Both the position numbers and the translations under genes were made by a program. From assembly GCF_945859685.1 (NCBI RefSeq), contig NC_079147.1, forward strand, positions 282,945,679 through 283,009,678: a stretch of DNA of 64,000 nt, read 5' to 3'. Under the pieces are notes generated by a model. The model searched no databases. It was not told the DNA's origin and saw only the letters and a list, made by a program, of their open reading frames with translations. This DNA comes from Eupeodes corollae. Lineage: Eukaryota; Arthropoda; Insecta; Diptera; Syrphidae. This document shows positions 1 to 10,115 of this stretch, in pieces. Each line of letters begins with the position of its first letter. Position 1 is the stretch's first letter.

Positions 1-1
1 A

Positions 2-2238
2 AAGACTATGGATGAAATCCTGCGTGGTACTAATGCCTTATGTTACATAGATGATGTTTTTGTGAAAGGAAAGTCTTTTGAAGATTGTGCTGAAAATCTA
101 GAGCGTGTTTTAGCAGCTTTCAAAAAATATAATGTTGAAGTCAATATAGAAAAATGTCAATTTTTAAAAACCGAGGTAGATTACCTAGGACATGTCATTA
201 CAAGTTTTGGTATAAAGCCAAGTCCGGGTAAGATAGAAGCGATACAAAAAGCACCTATTCCTAAAAATGTAACTCAAGTCAAGTCATATCTAGGACTGCT
301 CAATTATTACAGGAAGTTCGTCCCAATGCAGTCGTCCTTGTTAGCTCCACTTTATAAGCTTACTTGTAGTGGAACAACTTTTGTCTTGGAGTCTTCTTGT
401 CAAGATGCGTTCAATAAAAGTAAAGAAGCCCTAAGTAAAGAAACGCTTTTACAGCATTACAACTCTTCACAACCCTTAATACTATCTTGCGATGCCAGTA
501 AGGAAGGTGTAGGAGCCGTAGTTAGTCAGATAAAAGAAAACAAAGAGTGTCCTGTTGTTTTTGCTTCGGCAACATTAAACTCAGCGGAGAAAAACTACTC
601 TCAAGTAGAAAAAGAGGCACTTGCCATCATTTTTGGTGTACGTAAATTTTACAAGTATTTAGTTGGAAAAAAATTTACCCTATTCACGGACCATCAGCCC
701 TTGAAAGTCATTTTTGATGTAAGAAAAGGAGTTACAGTCACTGCAGCCAGTCGTCTTCAGCGATGGGCTCTTTTATTATCAGCTTTTGACTATGAGATAA
801 AGTATAAAAAGGGTCGAGAAATGTCAGGTCCGGATGCTATGTCACGTCTGCCATTGAAAAAGAGCCGAACGCACGAAATGACAGAGCATCTTATTAACGT
901 GTTCAAGGAAGATGAATATGTTCCCATTTCATATGAAGACATCGCCCATCATACGAGAAAAGATGCCGTATTATGCAAAGTCATCGAACTAGTTCAAAAC
1001 GGTTGGCCGGACCATATTCAGGATGATGTTTCAAAACCTTTTTTTACTCGAAAATATTCGTTGTCAATCGAACAAGTATGTATTTTATACGGAATACGGG
1101 TACTTGTTCCCACGTCTCTTCGTTCAGATGTTCTACAGCTGTTACATCAAGAGCACCCTGGAATTGTTAAGATGAAACTTCTTGCCAGATCAATTTGCTG
1201 GTGGCCCAAAATCGATCAGGATATAGAGGAAATATGCGCAGGATGCGTTCCTTGTCAACAAATTAGAGGAGACAATACCCTGGAGAAGTCGTTTTTGGGT
1301 TGGCCAAAACTAGAAAAACCATGGATACGTCTTCACATAGACTTTTTTTCATTCAGCGGAAAAACGTTTTTATTATCTGTTGATGCCACGTCTAAATGGA
1401 TGGATGTTTTTTATATGACGTCTACTACAGCAGATGCGATGATTCTAAAACTTAGGCAGTTGTTTTCAACTTTTGGATTACCTGAACAATTAGTTTCCGA
1501 TAATGGTCCTCCATTTACGTCAGATCGTTTTATTCGTTTTTTAAAAAGCAAGGGAGTTGATGTTATGAAAAGTCCCCCATATTTTCCTCAAGCTAACGTA
1601 TTAGCCGAGAGATTCGTTCAAGTAGTAAAAAAGTTTTTTAAAAAGAAATTTATCGAGGGAAAGCAATATTCACAATATGAAATAGAATCTAATGTTTCTG
1701 AATTTTTATTTTCCTACAGAAATTCACCATCCCCTTCAACCAGAATGTGTCCAGCAAACTACATGTTCAAAAATTCACCACGGACCGTTTTGCGTCAAAT
1801 TCAGCCAACATTTGGTCAAAACAGTAACCCTGCAGCTAAGAATTTAAACAGAACGGACAAGAAATTTATTTATGCGGTGGGAGAGAAGATATGGTTGCGA
1901 ATTTTGAAAACTTGGGACAAAGCTACAGTACTTCAATGCATCAGCGGCAATAGGTATCTTGTGAAACATGAAAACAACGTAAGGATTGCTCATCAACACC
2001 AAATGCGCCCATGTTTGGAAAATCAACTAACTAACCATCAACCACAACCTCAAAGAATACGACACGTTATCCTGTCACAATACCTGAAGAAGAACTAATT
2101 AAATCTGCCACAAGCATTGCAGATTCAGTAATTGATGCCCCACACTCAACCACTGCAACAAACGAGCAAAAACCAGAACCCGTGCTTCGTAGATCGGAAA
2201 GAATTCGACGTCCGCCAAATAAGTTAACATATTATTGA
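2..2238 (+). pseudogene. Gypsy-type retrotransposon pol, C-terminal half (RT end, RNase H, integrase)
   Basis: Partial at the left edge: the frame is open upstream of the first ATG. The main frame (to 2098, about 697 residues) starts in the RT palm with the catalytic box YIDDVFV (residues ~13-19). RNase H follows, with DASKEGVGAVV (~162) and TDHQPL (~228). The integrase has an HHCC zinc region (HQEHPG ~380, CVPC ~413) and core residues in HIDFF (~442), SDNGPPF (~497) and ANVLAERF (~529). These polymerase and integrase domains copy and insert Ty3/gypsy LTR elements. The end of the protein appears to have slipped frame near 2060: the overlapping +1 frame continues to a stop at 2236-2238 and encodes a basic RRSERIRRPP motif typical of gypsy integrase tails. 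Apart from this shift the frame is uninterrupted, so the copy is fairly young. Gag and protease lie outside the window. No env-like frame is visible. Confidence 0.93.
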
Positions 2239-2393
2239 ATTGAATTTATACATGTATTCTATATACTATAATTATGTACAACAAAAAATTGTAAAACTTT
2301 TCATTTTCAAAGTTCAGCAAATATTAAATTTTGAATTATTATTAGAACTGAAAAAAAAAAAATTGAAAAAAAATATAAACTTAACAATTTTTT

Positions 2394-2489
2394 AAAAGGG
2401 GAAGTAATGTTATATATTGTAGTCCATACTTGTATACACATACTGTATGTATCAACCAGCCACTAATTATGTGGAGTATATTAAGCTAC
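2394..2489 (+). repeat. Polypurine tract and start of the 3' LTR of the gypsy-type element
   Basis: AAAAGGGGAAG at 2394-2404 is a classic polypurine tract priming plus-strand synthesis. It is followed at 2408 by TGTTATATATTG, a normal TG start for an LTR. Its position about 150 bases after the pol stop fits. About 80 bases of LTR are visible before LINE-like sequence begins near 2490, so the LTR is short or truncated. The 5' LTR is outside the window, so LTR length and age cannot be measured here. Confidence 0.7.
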
Positions 2490-3530
2490 TCACTCTTTGA
2501 ATAAACCTCCTTTCAACAAGACGTGCAGTGTTTTTCTTTTTGAGATCTTGACTCGACAAAACATAACATCTATGTTATGATTAATGTCTGAAAACAAATC
2601 AAGCAAAGTGGTACTAGAATAAACATACGCTATATCATCAGCAAAGCCAACTACTTTACCTTTTAAATTAAGGGAAAATATTCTATTTATATGATTAAGA
2701 AATAATAGTGGACCTAAGACAGAACCTTGCGGGACTCCTTTGTTAATATTTTTTGCTTCACTGAAGTTGCCACCTAATTTGACAATCTGTTTTCTATTTT
2801 TAAGATAAGAACAAAACCAATTTAGCATAAAGGCTAAATCACAAACACACTTCAGCTTCGGCTTCGTCTGGGTTACGGTGGGCCTGCTTCGATGTTATTT
2901 TGTTGGTTGACATATTTTTACAGCTGTTGAGCTGTCAGACAAAGCAAATGTTCAGATAATTGAACTAGAACTTCTGTTTGGAGTCACATAAAGTTTTTTT
3001 CGTTAAGATTGTCAAACGAAACGTGAGGTCGAAGCTCCATTGTGACAGCATGCATTGAATTCCTATTGCTAAACTCGTTAACGCCAGGTGAAGCCGACGC
3101 TGAAGCGTGTTTGTGATTCAGCCATAAAGCCTCGGAATCCAGCTTTCTCTAACCTTCTTAATAATATTTCAGGGTCGACTGCATCGAAAGCTTTTTTTAT
3201 GTCGATATTTAGAGCCTATGTTAATTTGTTTTGATTCAAACTTTCATAAATTAGACTACAGTGGGCTAAGAGCTCATCTTCCGTCGATTTTAAAGCTCTA
3301 AGCCCAAACTGCTTTTCATTTAAAAAGGAAATACTCTCTAAAAATTTCACAACTATTGATTTCACAACTTTTTTCAAAAATTTTTGAAAAAACCGTAAAA
3401 TAGATATAGGTCTTTAATAAGAAATACTTTTGTATCCCCTTTTTTTTAAAAATTGGAGTAATCTCAGGTAGTTTTAAACTATCCGGGAAAATGCCTTGAT
3501 AAATACTCTTGTTAAATAAGTGAAGTAAAG
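2490..3530 (-). pseudogene. Jockey-group LINE reverse transcriptase fragment, split by a MITE
   Basis: Read on the minus strand, the right part (3480 to 3124) encodes a decayed RT N-terminal half (LPEITPIFKKKG, then IKKAFDAVDPEILLRRLEKA). After removal of the 2832-3123 insert it continues directly into LNWFCSYLKNRKQ, GVPQGSVLGPLLFL (~2740) and the catalytic FADDIA box (~2645). This is the fingers-palm region of a non-LTR RT in the Jockey/CR1 group. Endonuclease and ORF1 are missing and the upstream part has stops and shifts. The 3' side ends beside the gypsy LTR. Clade assignment below Jockey/CR1 level is not secure. Confidence 0.85.
2832..3123. mobile_element. MITE-1: 292-bp non-autonomous DNA transposon with 34-bp TIRs and 5-bp TSD
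   Basis: The left end begins GGCTAAATCACAAACACACT; the right end, reverse-complemented, begins GGCTGAATCACAAACACGCT. The match continues over 34 bases with three mismatches. ATAAA flanks both sides (2827-2831 and 3124-3128). Removing the element plus one ATAAA restores the RT reading frame of the surrounding LINE across the junction, which proves a 5-bp target duplication. There is no coding capacity, so it would need a transposase in trans. The superfamily is not assigned: the 5-bp duplication with a GGC start does not fit mariner (TA), Harbinger (3 bp) or typical hAT (8 bp). Confidence 0.88.
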
Positions 3531-4690
3531 TAAAGTATCAAATTCTTAAAACTATTTTAAAGCTAGAAAAAAATTCTTAAAAAAAAACTAGCCCACATTT
3601 CAAAAACTTAAAAAAAATATATAACTGGCCCTATTCGGGTGCTCTAAGTTAATCCATTATCTCATAACTACTGCCTTTCAGCCCAAGAACAAGTTTAATG
3701 CTAAATAACGAGAACTAAATCTAAAACCAAGAAAATTTATAAAAACTTGGTATCTTTATCATTGTTTTTTATTTTATATAAAATTTAAAACTAAATAAAA
3801 AAGAATAAAACCAAAACTCATTATACTTAAATTATAATAAATTAAATTATAAACTAAACAAAACCAATAATAGAACCTAAAATTACTTTAATTAAATTAA
3901 ATTGGGTGGTGCAACAGTCCGTTGTGAACGAGGGCCTAGTGACTTACATACAACTCTCAACCATTCCTGTGTGTGAGAACTGTTGTCAGGAATGGAAGGG
4001 ACCTACAATTTTAGGCCGAATCCGAACGGCTAATTTGAGAAAGCACTTTTTCATGTCAAGAATTACTCTTGAAGGATTTGTCAATTCCTCGCAAGAGGAA
4101 GTACCCGCGAAAATTATTTTTTTTTTTAAATTAAGATGGCACAGGCAGGGATTGAACCCAAGACAGTCCAACGCACATTTTTTTTTTATTTTTTAATTCA
4201 TTTTTATTAATTCAATCTTAAACCTATCTTAAAGCTAGACAAAAAATCATAAAACTAGCCTTATTATCCATAACTTACAACTAACTTAATGGTCCCATAC
4301 GGACACTCTAAGTTAAACTATAACACTTAAAACTAATGCCTTTCGGCCCTAAGATCTATTTTACTTCATTTCAATTTTATTTATTTTTGTATTTATTAGA
4401 AAATTTGAAAAAAAACTAATATCAATTTCCTTTTTTTATTTTTACTTACAAACTACTTAAAATTAGGTCCTTAAATAAAACTTAAAGCTAACTTAAACTA
4501 CCTATTCTACCTATAAACTACTTAAAACTATAACACACCGCTGCAAATCTAACTATCTAACATTTTTGTTTTTCATATTTTGTTGTCTTTTTTTTTCTTT
4601 TTTATTTTTTATTAATTTTTTTTTTTATTAATGCTTTTTGTTAATGTTTTTTATTTTTTTTTTAATTTTTTTTATTTTTTATTTTATTTT
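3531..4690 (-). other. AT-rich 3' UTR-like sequence of a Jockey-group LINE, no gene
   Basis: Low-complexity A/T sequence. Two blocks, 3629-3705 and 4290-4365, are diverged copies of each other (both contain CTCTAAGTTAA followed by TGCCTTTC and GGCCC or a close variant). Similar AT-rich, T-tract-containing sequence follows the ORF end of the related LINE copy at 35.7 kb, so this is probably the 3' UTR of the LINE whose coding end is at 4836-5440. A SINE (3903-4176) lies inside. No gene is visible. Confidence 0.55.
3903..4176 (-). repeat. tRNA-derived SINE, copy 1 (5'-truncated)
   Basis: Minus-strand copy. The tRNA-like head is at the right: the B-box region reads GGGTTCAATCCC on the minus strand (about 4148-4160), and GTGCGTTGGACTGTC borders it. 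The body contains an inverted pair CCATTCCTG / CAGGAATGG (about 3962-3997) that can form a hairpin. The first bases of the head are missing, replaced by a T-rich run. The spurious reading frame over it is SINE sequence, not a gene. Confidence 0.8.
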
Positions 4691-5440
4691 TTTTTTCGTG
4701 CCACCATGCCTATTCTACTTAAAACTAAACCCTAATACTATTAAACAAGTATGTAAGCCGGCCAAGGCTTAAAACCCCATCCCGACTACCCACTATCAAG
4801 TGCCGATTGAAGCCACCAAAACTGGTTCTCCTGCTTCACCCTATCAATTCGGTCCCGTTCGGACACAGCCCCACAGCCCTACTGAACCGAAGGAGCTCTG
4901 CTCCGTAGTGTGCCATGACGTCCCGATTGTACAGGAGTCGCCTATCCAAGGTTCTTCGTCTGGCGTGGTAGATTAACGTAACTGTCAAGCTATCTTGTAT
5001 CAGACCGCATTTGTCTAAAAAGAGGAATGCCTCTGGTGAAATGAAGCCACTCAAGCGTGCACTCTCAAAATACTCGTCGTTCGGATAGAACGCCCTGAAA
5101 ATTAAATTGTTGATCGAAGACATAGCTCTTGCAATGTGACCTCGTACGAGTTTTATCACGAAATTGTCAATTCTGTTGATTCGAGCCCCGTTGTATAGGA
5201 CCTCGTTGGAATAGTATTGCACATAAGAAGATTAGTCTGTTCGATATAAGCCGGTACAGCGTCGTAAACACTGCCGCTCGAACACCCGAAACTTCTCCAT
5301 CTGGGAAGGGGCAACGTTGATTCACACAGGACAACCATAAACGATCATTGGCCGTATGAGGGCCATGTAGCAACGCACTAACCACGGTACGTGTACTACA
5401 GGGTCATTTCTGTAGTCAGTCTTCTCTTACTTTTGAAGAA
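4691..5440 (-). pseudogene. Jockey-group LINE ORF2 C-terminal end (family J, copy 1)
   Basis: Minus-strand decoding gives a non-LTR ORF2 C-terminus: MALIRPMIVYGCPV (~5370), a stop where the second copy has W, then a region ending CLRRCTGLY, a second stop, then QYYSNEVLYNGARINRIDNF, FYPNDEYF and ISPEAFLFLDKCG. The longest clean frame is 4836-5222. The copy at 35.7-37.2 kb shares MALIRPMIAYGCPVW and the same GTGCCACC start of the 3' UTR, so they are one family. RT palm and endonuclease are absent here, making this a 5'-truncated dead copy. Confidence 0.8.
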
Positions 5441-5592
5441 AGTACAGTTAATGTAAGTTACAAAAGTTAAGATTATCCCCAATCTAAATAATTAATAACT
5501 TATCAAATACATACCTCGACATAATCTAAGAAAATAATAAAAATTAAACATTTTTAAGAAGATTTTAAAAAAAATATGATATTAGTGTTAAT
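5441..5592. other. Short AT-rich spacer, no gene
   Basis: AT-rich sequence between the family J LINE fragment and the gypsy integrase remnant. It may contain LTR remains of the latter, but I cannot define LTR boundaries. No coding sequence is seen. Confidence 0.4.
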
Positions 5593-5593
5593 T

Positions 5594-5965
5594 TTACTCA
5601 GAATTAATATCATCATCCAATGAACTTTCCCAATCAGTCCAATTTCGTATGTATCAGCTTTCAAAGTCCCTAATTACATATCTGTCACAAGGAAGCACTT
5701 TATGAACTTTATATGGGCCCTTCAGAGAATTTTGTGTGTGGCTGAAATTTCTTTTTAATCAGCTCTGAGTTTCATTGCTGAGATTTTTCAATTTGCTTAG
5801 AAGCCTTTTCACCAGCGGACCTCGCTGATATACCCCATATAATAGCTTGAAAGGAGTTTTGGCGGTGCTACAGTGTACAGAATTATTCATAACATACTAA
5901 ACATTTGTTAACATTTGATTTACACGCTCCACTTGACCGTAAGCGTTATTTATTTCATCAATATC
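5594..5965 (-). pseudogene. Gypsy-type integrase C-terminal part (second LTR element)
   Basis: Minus-strand translation shows YGQVERVNQML (the region after the third integrase catalytic residue), then NNSVHCSTAKTPFKLLYGVY and KGPYKVHKVLPCDRY, a GPY/F-like module that binds target or chromatin in gypsy integrases. Several in-frame stops interrupt it. It lies just downstream, on the same strand, of gag sequence with zinc knuckles (6067-7477); protease, RT and RNase H are missing, so this copy is an internal deletion derivative. It is a different element from the one at the left edge, with opposite orientation and different sequence. Confidence 0.75.
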
Positions 5966-6059
5966 AATAGTTGCTTCGGAACTTCTAATGTTAATTTGTT
6001 CGGCATCAGAATCAAATCGAAGTTCATCTATTAATGCCACTTGTCGGCTTGTTGATGTT

Positions 6060-7477
6060 TTTTTTGGGCAATTGTGGATTACATGTTGTGTGGAGCTACA
6101 TCAAACATCGCTGGGGACAAGATGATGAAAAATGTCTTACACTAGAACAATTGTAGCAAAGAGTAGATTTAGGATATGCACGTATTAAAATTTTGACGTA
6201 TATTCGTTCCAATTATTGTAGACGAAGACGCAGATTTGAAATCAGTTTAATGAGATACATTTACGTTAGCGAAATTCATATCACGTAATTGAGAATAACG
6301 GTGAGGTTTTAATTCATCAATATTGCAAGCAGGATATAAAACAGCTATGTTATTTGATCATTCTTTTTCGCTCATAGATATTCGCACAGGAAGCCAGTTC
6401 TTACATCTTCAAAATATATCCTTTGATGGATTATTTTGAAGAGTTGAACGTTGTTTTCCGCATTTTGTCAATTACATCGAAAATTGAGTAATTATGACCC
6501 AAATTTATGAGAAATTTGTCACGAAATTCTTCATAAGTCTTGGAGTTATCTAAACGAAGGAATAATTCTGCAGTGGGACCTTGTTTCATAAGACGACGGA
6601 TGCATTGTAATCGGAATGTAGAATCTCGTTGCGTAATGTAAGTAATTTTTTTTCGCTATTCTAAGAAACGAAATTCCTTCTCAACACAAGCTTCTTCATC
6701 ATATAATTGCGTAGTGTTACTGGGAATCAATACAATTAGGCTGAGCGCCTTGTTGCTCGGATATCCAGAAATTTCACTATTTTCTGTCCTTTCATCCTGT
6801 TCGAAATTTGTTGACAACTCAGCCACAGAATTTTCGGAATTTATCACATGAGGTTTTGTAAGCTTGGTATAAAGGTCTAGCAGCTGAGCTGTAGTACCCG
6901 TAGCGTGATGGTTAGTGCGTTGGACTGTCATGAAAGGGGTCTTGGGTTCAATACCTGCCTGTGCCACCTTAATTTAAAAAAATAATTTTCGCGGGTACTG
7001 CCTCTTGCGAGGAATTGACAAATCCTTCAAGAGTAATTCTTGTCAGGAAAAAGTGCTTTCTCAAATTAGCCGTTCGGATTCGTGCCACCTTAATTTAAAA
7101 AAATAATTTTCGCGGGTACTGCCTCTTGCGAGGAATTGACAAATCCTTCAAGAGTAATTCTTGTCAGGAAAAAGTGCTTTCTCAAATTAGCCGTTCGGAT
7201 TCGGCCTTAAATTGTAGTCCCTTCCATTCCTGACAACAGTACCCGCACACAGGAATGGTTGAGAGTTGTAAGTCACTAGGCCCTGGTTCACAACGGACTG
7301 TTGCTCCACCCCATTTGATTTGAGATGAGCTATGGTTGCACTTAACGGAGCTTCCACATTATTGGTTTCACACCATGCTAGAAGATCGCTTTTATTCTTG
7401 ACATATCCGGAAAACAGTTTTGTTTTTTTTTTCCTATAACCGCAACTAATCCCACTTCTGATGTGTAAAGGCTTCAT
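6060..7477 (-). pseudogene. Gypsy-type gag with CCHC zinc knuckles, interrupted by a SINE
   Basis: The gag start is at 7477 (MKPLHIRSG...), giving about 55 residues to 7320. A SINE then breaks the frame, and gag resumes at about 6890 (LLDLYTKLTKPHV) to 6656. Further fragments follow (CIRRLMKQGPTAELFLRLDN, about 6550-6610). At 6067-6150 there are two CCHC knuckles: the first is CYNCSSVRHFSSSC (C-x2-C-x4-H-x4-C) and the second has a one-base shift inside it. Gag forms the particle and packages RNA; the knuckles bind nucleic acid. Stops and shifts show this copy is dead. Neighbouring integrase remains on the same strand confirm an LTR element. Confidence 0.75.
6892..7317 (+). repeat. tRNA-derived SINE, copy 2, with a perfect 121-bp internal tandem duplication
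   Basis: The head starts GTAGTACCCGTAGCGTGATG with A-box-like TGGTTAGTGCG and B-box-like GGGTTCAATACC. The body unit 6961-7081 is repeated exactly as 7082-7202, giving a period of 121 bases with no mismatch that I can see. The hairpin pair CCATTCCTG / CAGGAATGG is at 7225-7258. The SINE sits in the gag frame of the gypsy-type element. Its target duplication is only tentative (about 9 of 12 bases match: ACAGCTCAGCTG and ATAGCTCATCTC on the minus strand). Confidence 0.85.
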
Positions 7478-7605
7478 TATTTTAATAATAACTAACTAAC
7501 AACATCCGCTCAAATTCAGTTCAAGTATAATAATAATGACTGAAAACATCTAAATAAAAATTCCTATAAAACAGTGTTCTCACTTTTGTTAAATTACAAA
7601 CAAGT
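7478..7605. other. Gypsy 5' leader-like spacer
   Basis: AT-rich sequence upstream of the gag start on the minus strand. It could be leader or LTR sequence; I see no clear primer-binding site or LTR end. Confidence 0.35.
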
Positions 7606-7935
7606 AAAAAGTAAAGTAGTACCCGTGGCGGGATATTTAGTGCGTTGGACTGTCATGCAAGAGGTCTTGGGTTCCATCCCTGTCTATGCCACCTAAAGTT
7701 TTTTTCATGGGTACTGCCTCTTGCAAGGAATTGACAAATTCTCTAAGAGTAATTCTTGTCATGAAAACTGCTTTCTCAAATTAGCCGTTCGGATTTGGCT
7801 TAAAACTGTAATTCCCTTCCATCCCTGACAACAGTACTTGCACACAGGAATGGTTGAGAGTTATCAGTCACTAGGCCCTAGTTCTCAAGCGGACTATTGC
7901 GCCACCCAATTTATTTATTTAAAAAGTAAAGTAGT
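7606..7935 (+). repeat. Complete tRNA-derived SINE, copy 3, with 15-bp target duplications
   Basis: AAAAAGTAAAGTAGT occurs at 7606-7620 and again at 7921-7935. The SINE between them has a tRNA-like head (ACCCGTGGCGGG, TTAGTGCGTTGG, GGGTTCCATCCC), a body and a TTTA-type tail (TTATTTATTT). This is the best full-length copy, about 300 bp. The GTAGT at the end of the left repeat also belongs to the family consensus, so the exact start may be 7616. The tail type suggests mobilisation by a LINE with a matching 3' end, which I could not identify in the window. Confidence 0.9.
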
Positions 7936-8237
7936 TATACAATCAATTTTCTTTAGAGTCCTTTCTGTTCTACATTCTTCGGCATTATTGTCTGTAAAAC
8001 TAAATTTATTTGAAGTTAATATCTTACTGGTTCTTGAGCTATGGACGATGAAAAAAATGTCGCGAAAGTTCTGACGTATGCGGATCTACGAACGTACGTA
8101 CAAACGCACGCACAGACATCTCTCTAAAAATCTTTTATTTCGACTCTAGGGACGTTGAAACGTCGAGAAATGTCAAACTGTTCAATTTCACATATCGGAC
8201 CGAATGCAATAACTTCGTATGAGAAGTTCAAAAATTT
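7936..8237 (+). repeat. Repeat family R-A, fragment 1 (terminal part)
   Basis: It carries the R-A signature: TTCTTGAGCTATGGACGA, a CGTACGTAC-rich stretch, CACGCACAGACATCT, ATCTTTTATTTCGACTC and an end near CTTCGTATGAGAAGTTC, which is a decayed form of the terminal palindrome of other copies. Only about 300 bp are present. Reading frames here are shadows of non-coding repeat sequence. Confidence 0.75.
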
Positions 8238-8624
8238 AAAAACGTTATCCATTCAATCACGTTGTTATTTTAATTTTCGTCTATTTCGCCCATTTGTTTC
8301 GAAAATTGAAATTTCTATTGAATCCGTTTTCATTAAACCAACAATTATAAAAACTAATCAAACTCTATGTACAGCAATAAGTGAAATTTGTTTTTAGTTT
8401 CACATATTGACTTAAATAAGCTAGATTAAAAAGTCAGAAACGAAATTGCTGTCTTATTTCCGTTCGGGGCATATAAAGTATATTTTTATGGATTCGTAGT
8501 GTGAAGAAACGTTCGGGAGTTTTTTACTACGGGACCTGTTATAAATTGACTACAGTCTCTATAAAAACAAAAAATAATTTGTCTCTTTTATTTACTTTTT
8601 GAAAAATATTAGAACGTCCATTTT
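8238..8624. other. Unassigned AT-rich stretch
   Basis: No homology, open frame with codon structure, or repeat pairing that I can support. It lies between an R-A fragment and the 3' tail of the RTE LINE. Confidence 0.4.
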
Positions 8625-8653
8625 CATTACTTACTTACTTACTTAAGGTGGCG

Positions 8654-10114
8654 CTACAGTCCGGGGCGGACCTGGGCCTCACCCAAAAAACTTCTCCATC
8701 TAGCTCGGTCCCTAGCTAGATGTCTCCAGTTTCGCGCTCCAAGTTGGGTGAGGTCAACTTCCACTTGTGCGCGCCACCTGATCCGCGGTCTTCCTCTACT
8801 GCGCTGTCCTGTGGGTGCGGATTCGAAGACTTTCCGGGCCGGAGCATAGGTTTCCATGCGCTCTACGTGACCTAGCCATCTTAGTCGTTGGACTTTTACT
8901 CTTCTGGCTAAGTTTACGTCGCTGTACAGCCCGTACAGTTCGTCGTTCCATCTCTTCCTCCACTCCCCTTCGATACATACGGGACCGTAGATCACACGAA
9001 GAACTTTTCTCTCGAAGCGACCCAAGGTGCTTTCATCCGCTTTTGTCATGGTCCATGCTTCTGCACCGTATAGCAGGACGGGGATGATAAGGGTCTTATA
9101 TAGCAAGACTTTGGTCCCTCGAGAGAGGACTTTACCACTCAATTGCTTTCTTAGTCCAAAGAAACAGCGGTTAGCAAGAGTTATTCTGCGTTTGATCTCA
9201 GCGCTGGTGTTGTTTTCTGTGTTTACAGCGGAGCCTAGGTAGACGAAGTCCTTGACTACCTCAAAGTTACGTCGGTGTTGTATGTCCTTTCTAGACGACA
9301 GCATGTACTTTGTTTTGCCCTCATTAACCGTTAAACCCATTTTTGCTGCCTCTGCCTCAATACTCACAAAAGCCCCATTGACATCACGCTAAATTCTTCC
9401 GATTATGTCAACGTCATCAGCATATGCTAGTAATTGGACAGACTTTTGAAAGATAGTGCCTCTAGTGTTGACGTGTGAGCTCTGCACTATTCTTTCAAGC
9501 ACGATGTTAAAAAAATCGCATGACAGCGCATCACCTTGTCTAAAACCTTTTTTGACATCGAAAGGTTCTGTTAAGTTGTTTCCAACCTTTATGGAGCAGC
9601 GTGAATTCTCCATGGTCATCCTGCACAAAAGGATGAGTTTGGCAGGGATGCCAAAACTAAACATGGCTCTATACAGCTCGTCCCTGTAGATGCTGTCATA
9701 TGCGGCCTTGAAATCGATGAAAAGATGGTGGGTGTCGATTTGGTGTTCTTGAGTTTTTTCCAGGATCTGCCGTAATGTGAATATTCGATCAACTGTGGAC
9801 TTTCCTGGTCTAAAACAACACTGATAAGGACCTATCAGTTTGTTGACGATGGGCTTTAGACGTTCACATATTACGGCAGAGAAGATTTTATAGGCGATGT
9901 TAAGCAGACTGATTCGTCTTTACTTGGTGCAGTTTAGAGGGTCTCCTTTTTTCAGGATCGGGCAAACAATACTGAGGTTCCATTCATCGGGCATGTTTTC
10001 TTCCGACCATATCTTACAGATAAGTTGGTGCATGCTCCTAACCAGCTTATCCCCAGCTGCTTTAAAGAGGTCGGCATTCAAGCCATCTGCTCCAGCGGCT
10101 TTATTAGACTTCAA
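8654..10114 (-). pseudogene. RTE LINE reverse transcriptase and C-terminal domain
   Basis: The RT starts with NKAAGADGLNADLFKAAG (about 10,110) and CPILKKGD. It continues through HHLFIDFKAAYDSIYRDELY (about 9690-9740), GFRQGDALSCDFFN (about 9540) and LAYADDVDIIGRI with the catalytic ADD (about 9420). The last 237 residues (9367 to 8654) are the post-RT region with KTLIIPVLLYGAEAWTM, LGRFERKVLRVIYGP and RLRWLGHVERM, typical of RTE-type proteins. The coding region is broken into three frames by stops near 9920 and 9388. The plus-strand frames over this area are shadows. Confidence 0.9.
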
Positions 10115-10115
10115 C

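Noticed and set aside
3906..4196. 96-residue frame starting MVQQSVV
   Set aside because: Entirely SINE sequence; the same peptide text appears in SINE copy 2 fused to gag (7187-7477).
6892..6975. tRNA gene at the SINE heads
   Set aside because: A and B box-like sequences are present but no cloverleaf with anticodon arm can be supported; the heads are SINE promoters repeated at five sites.
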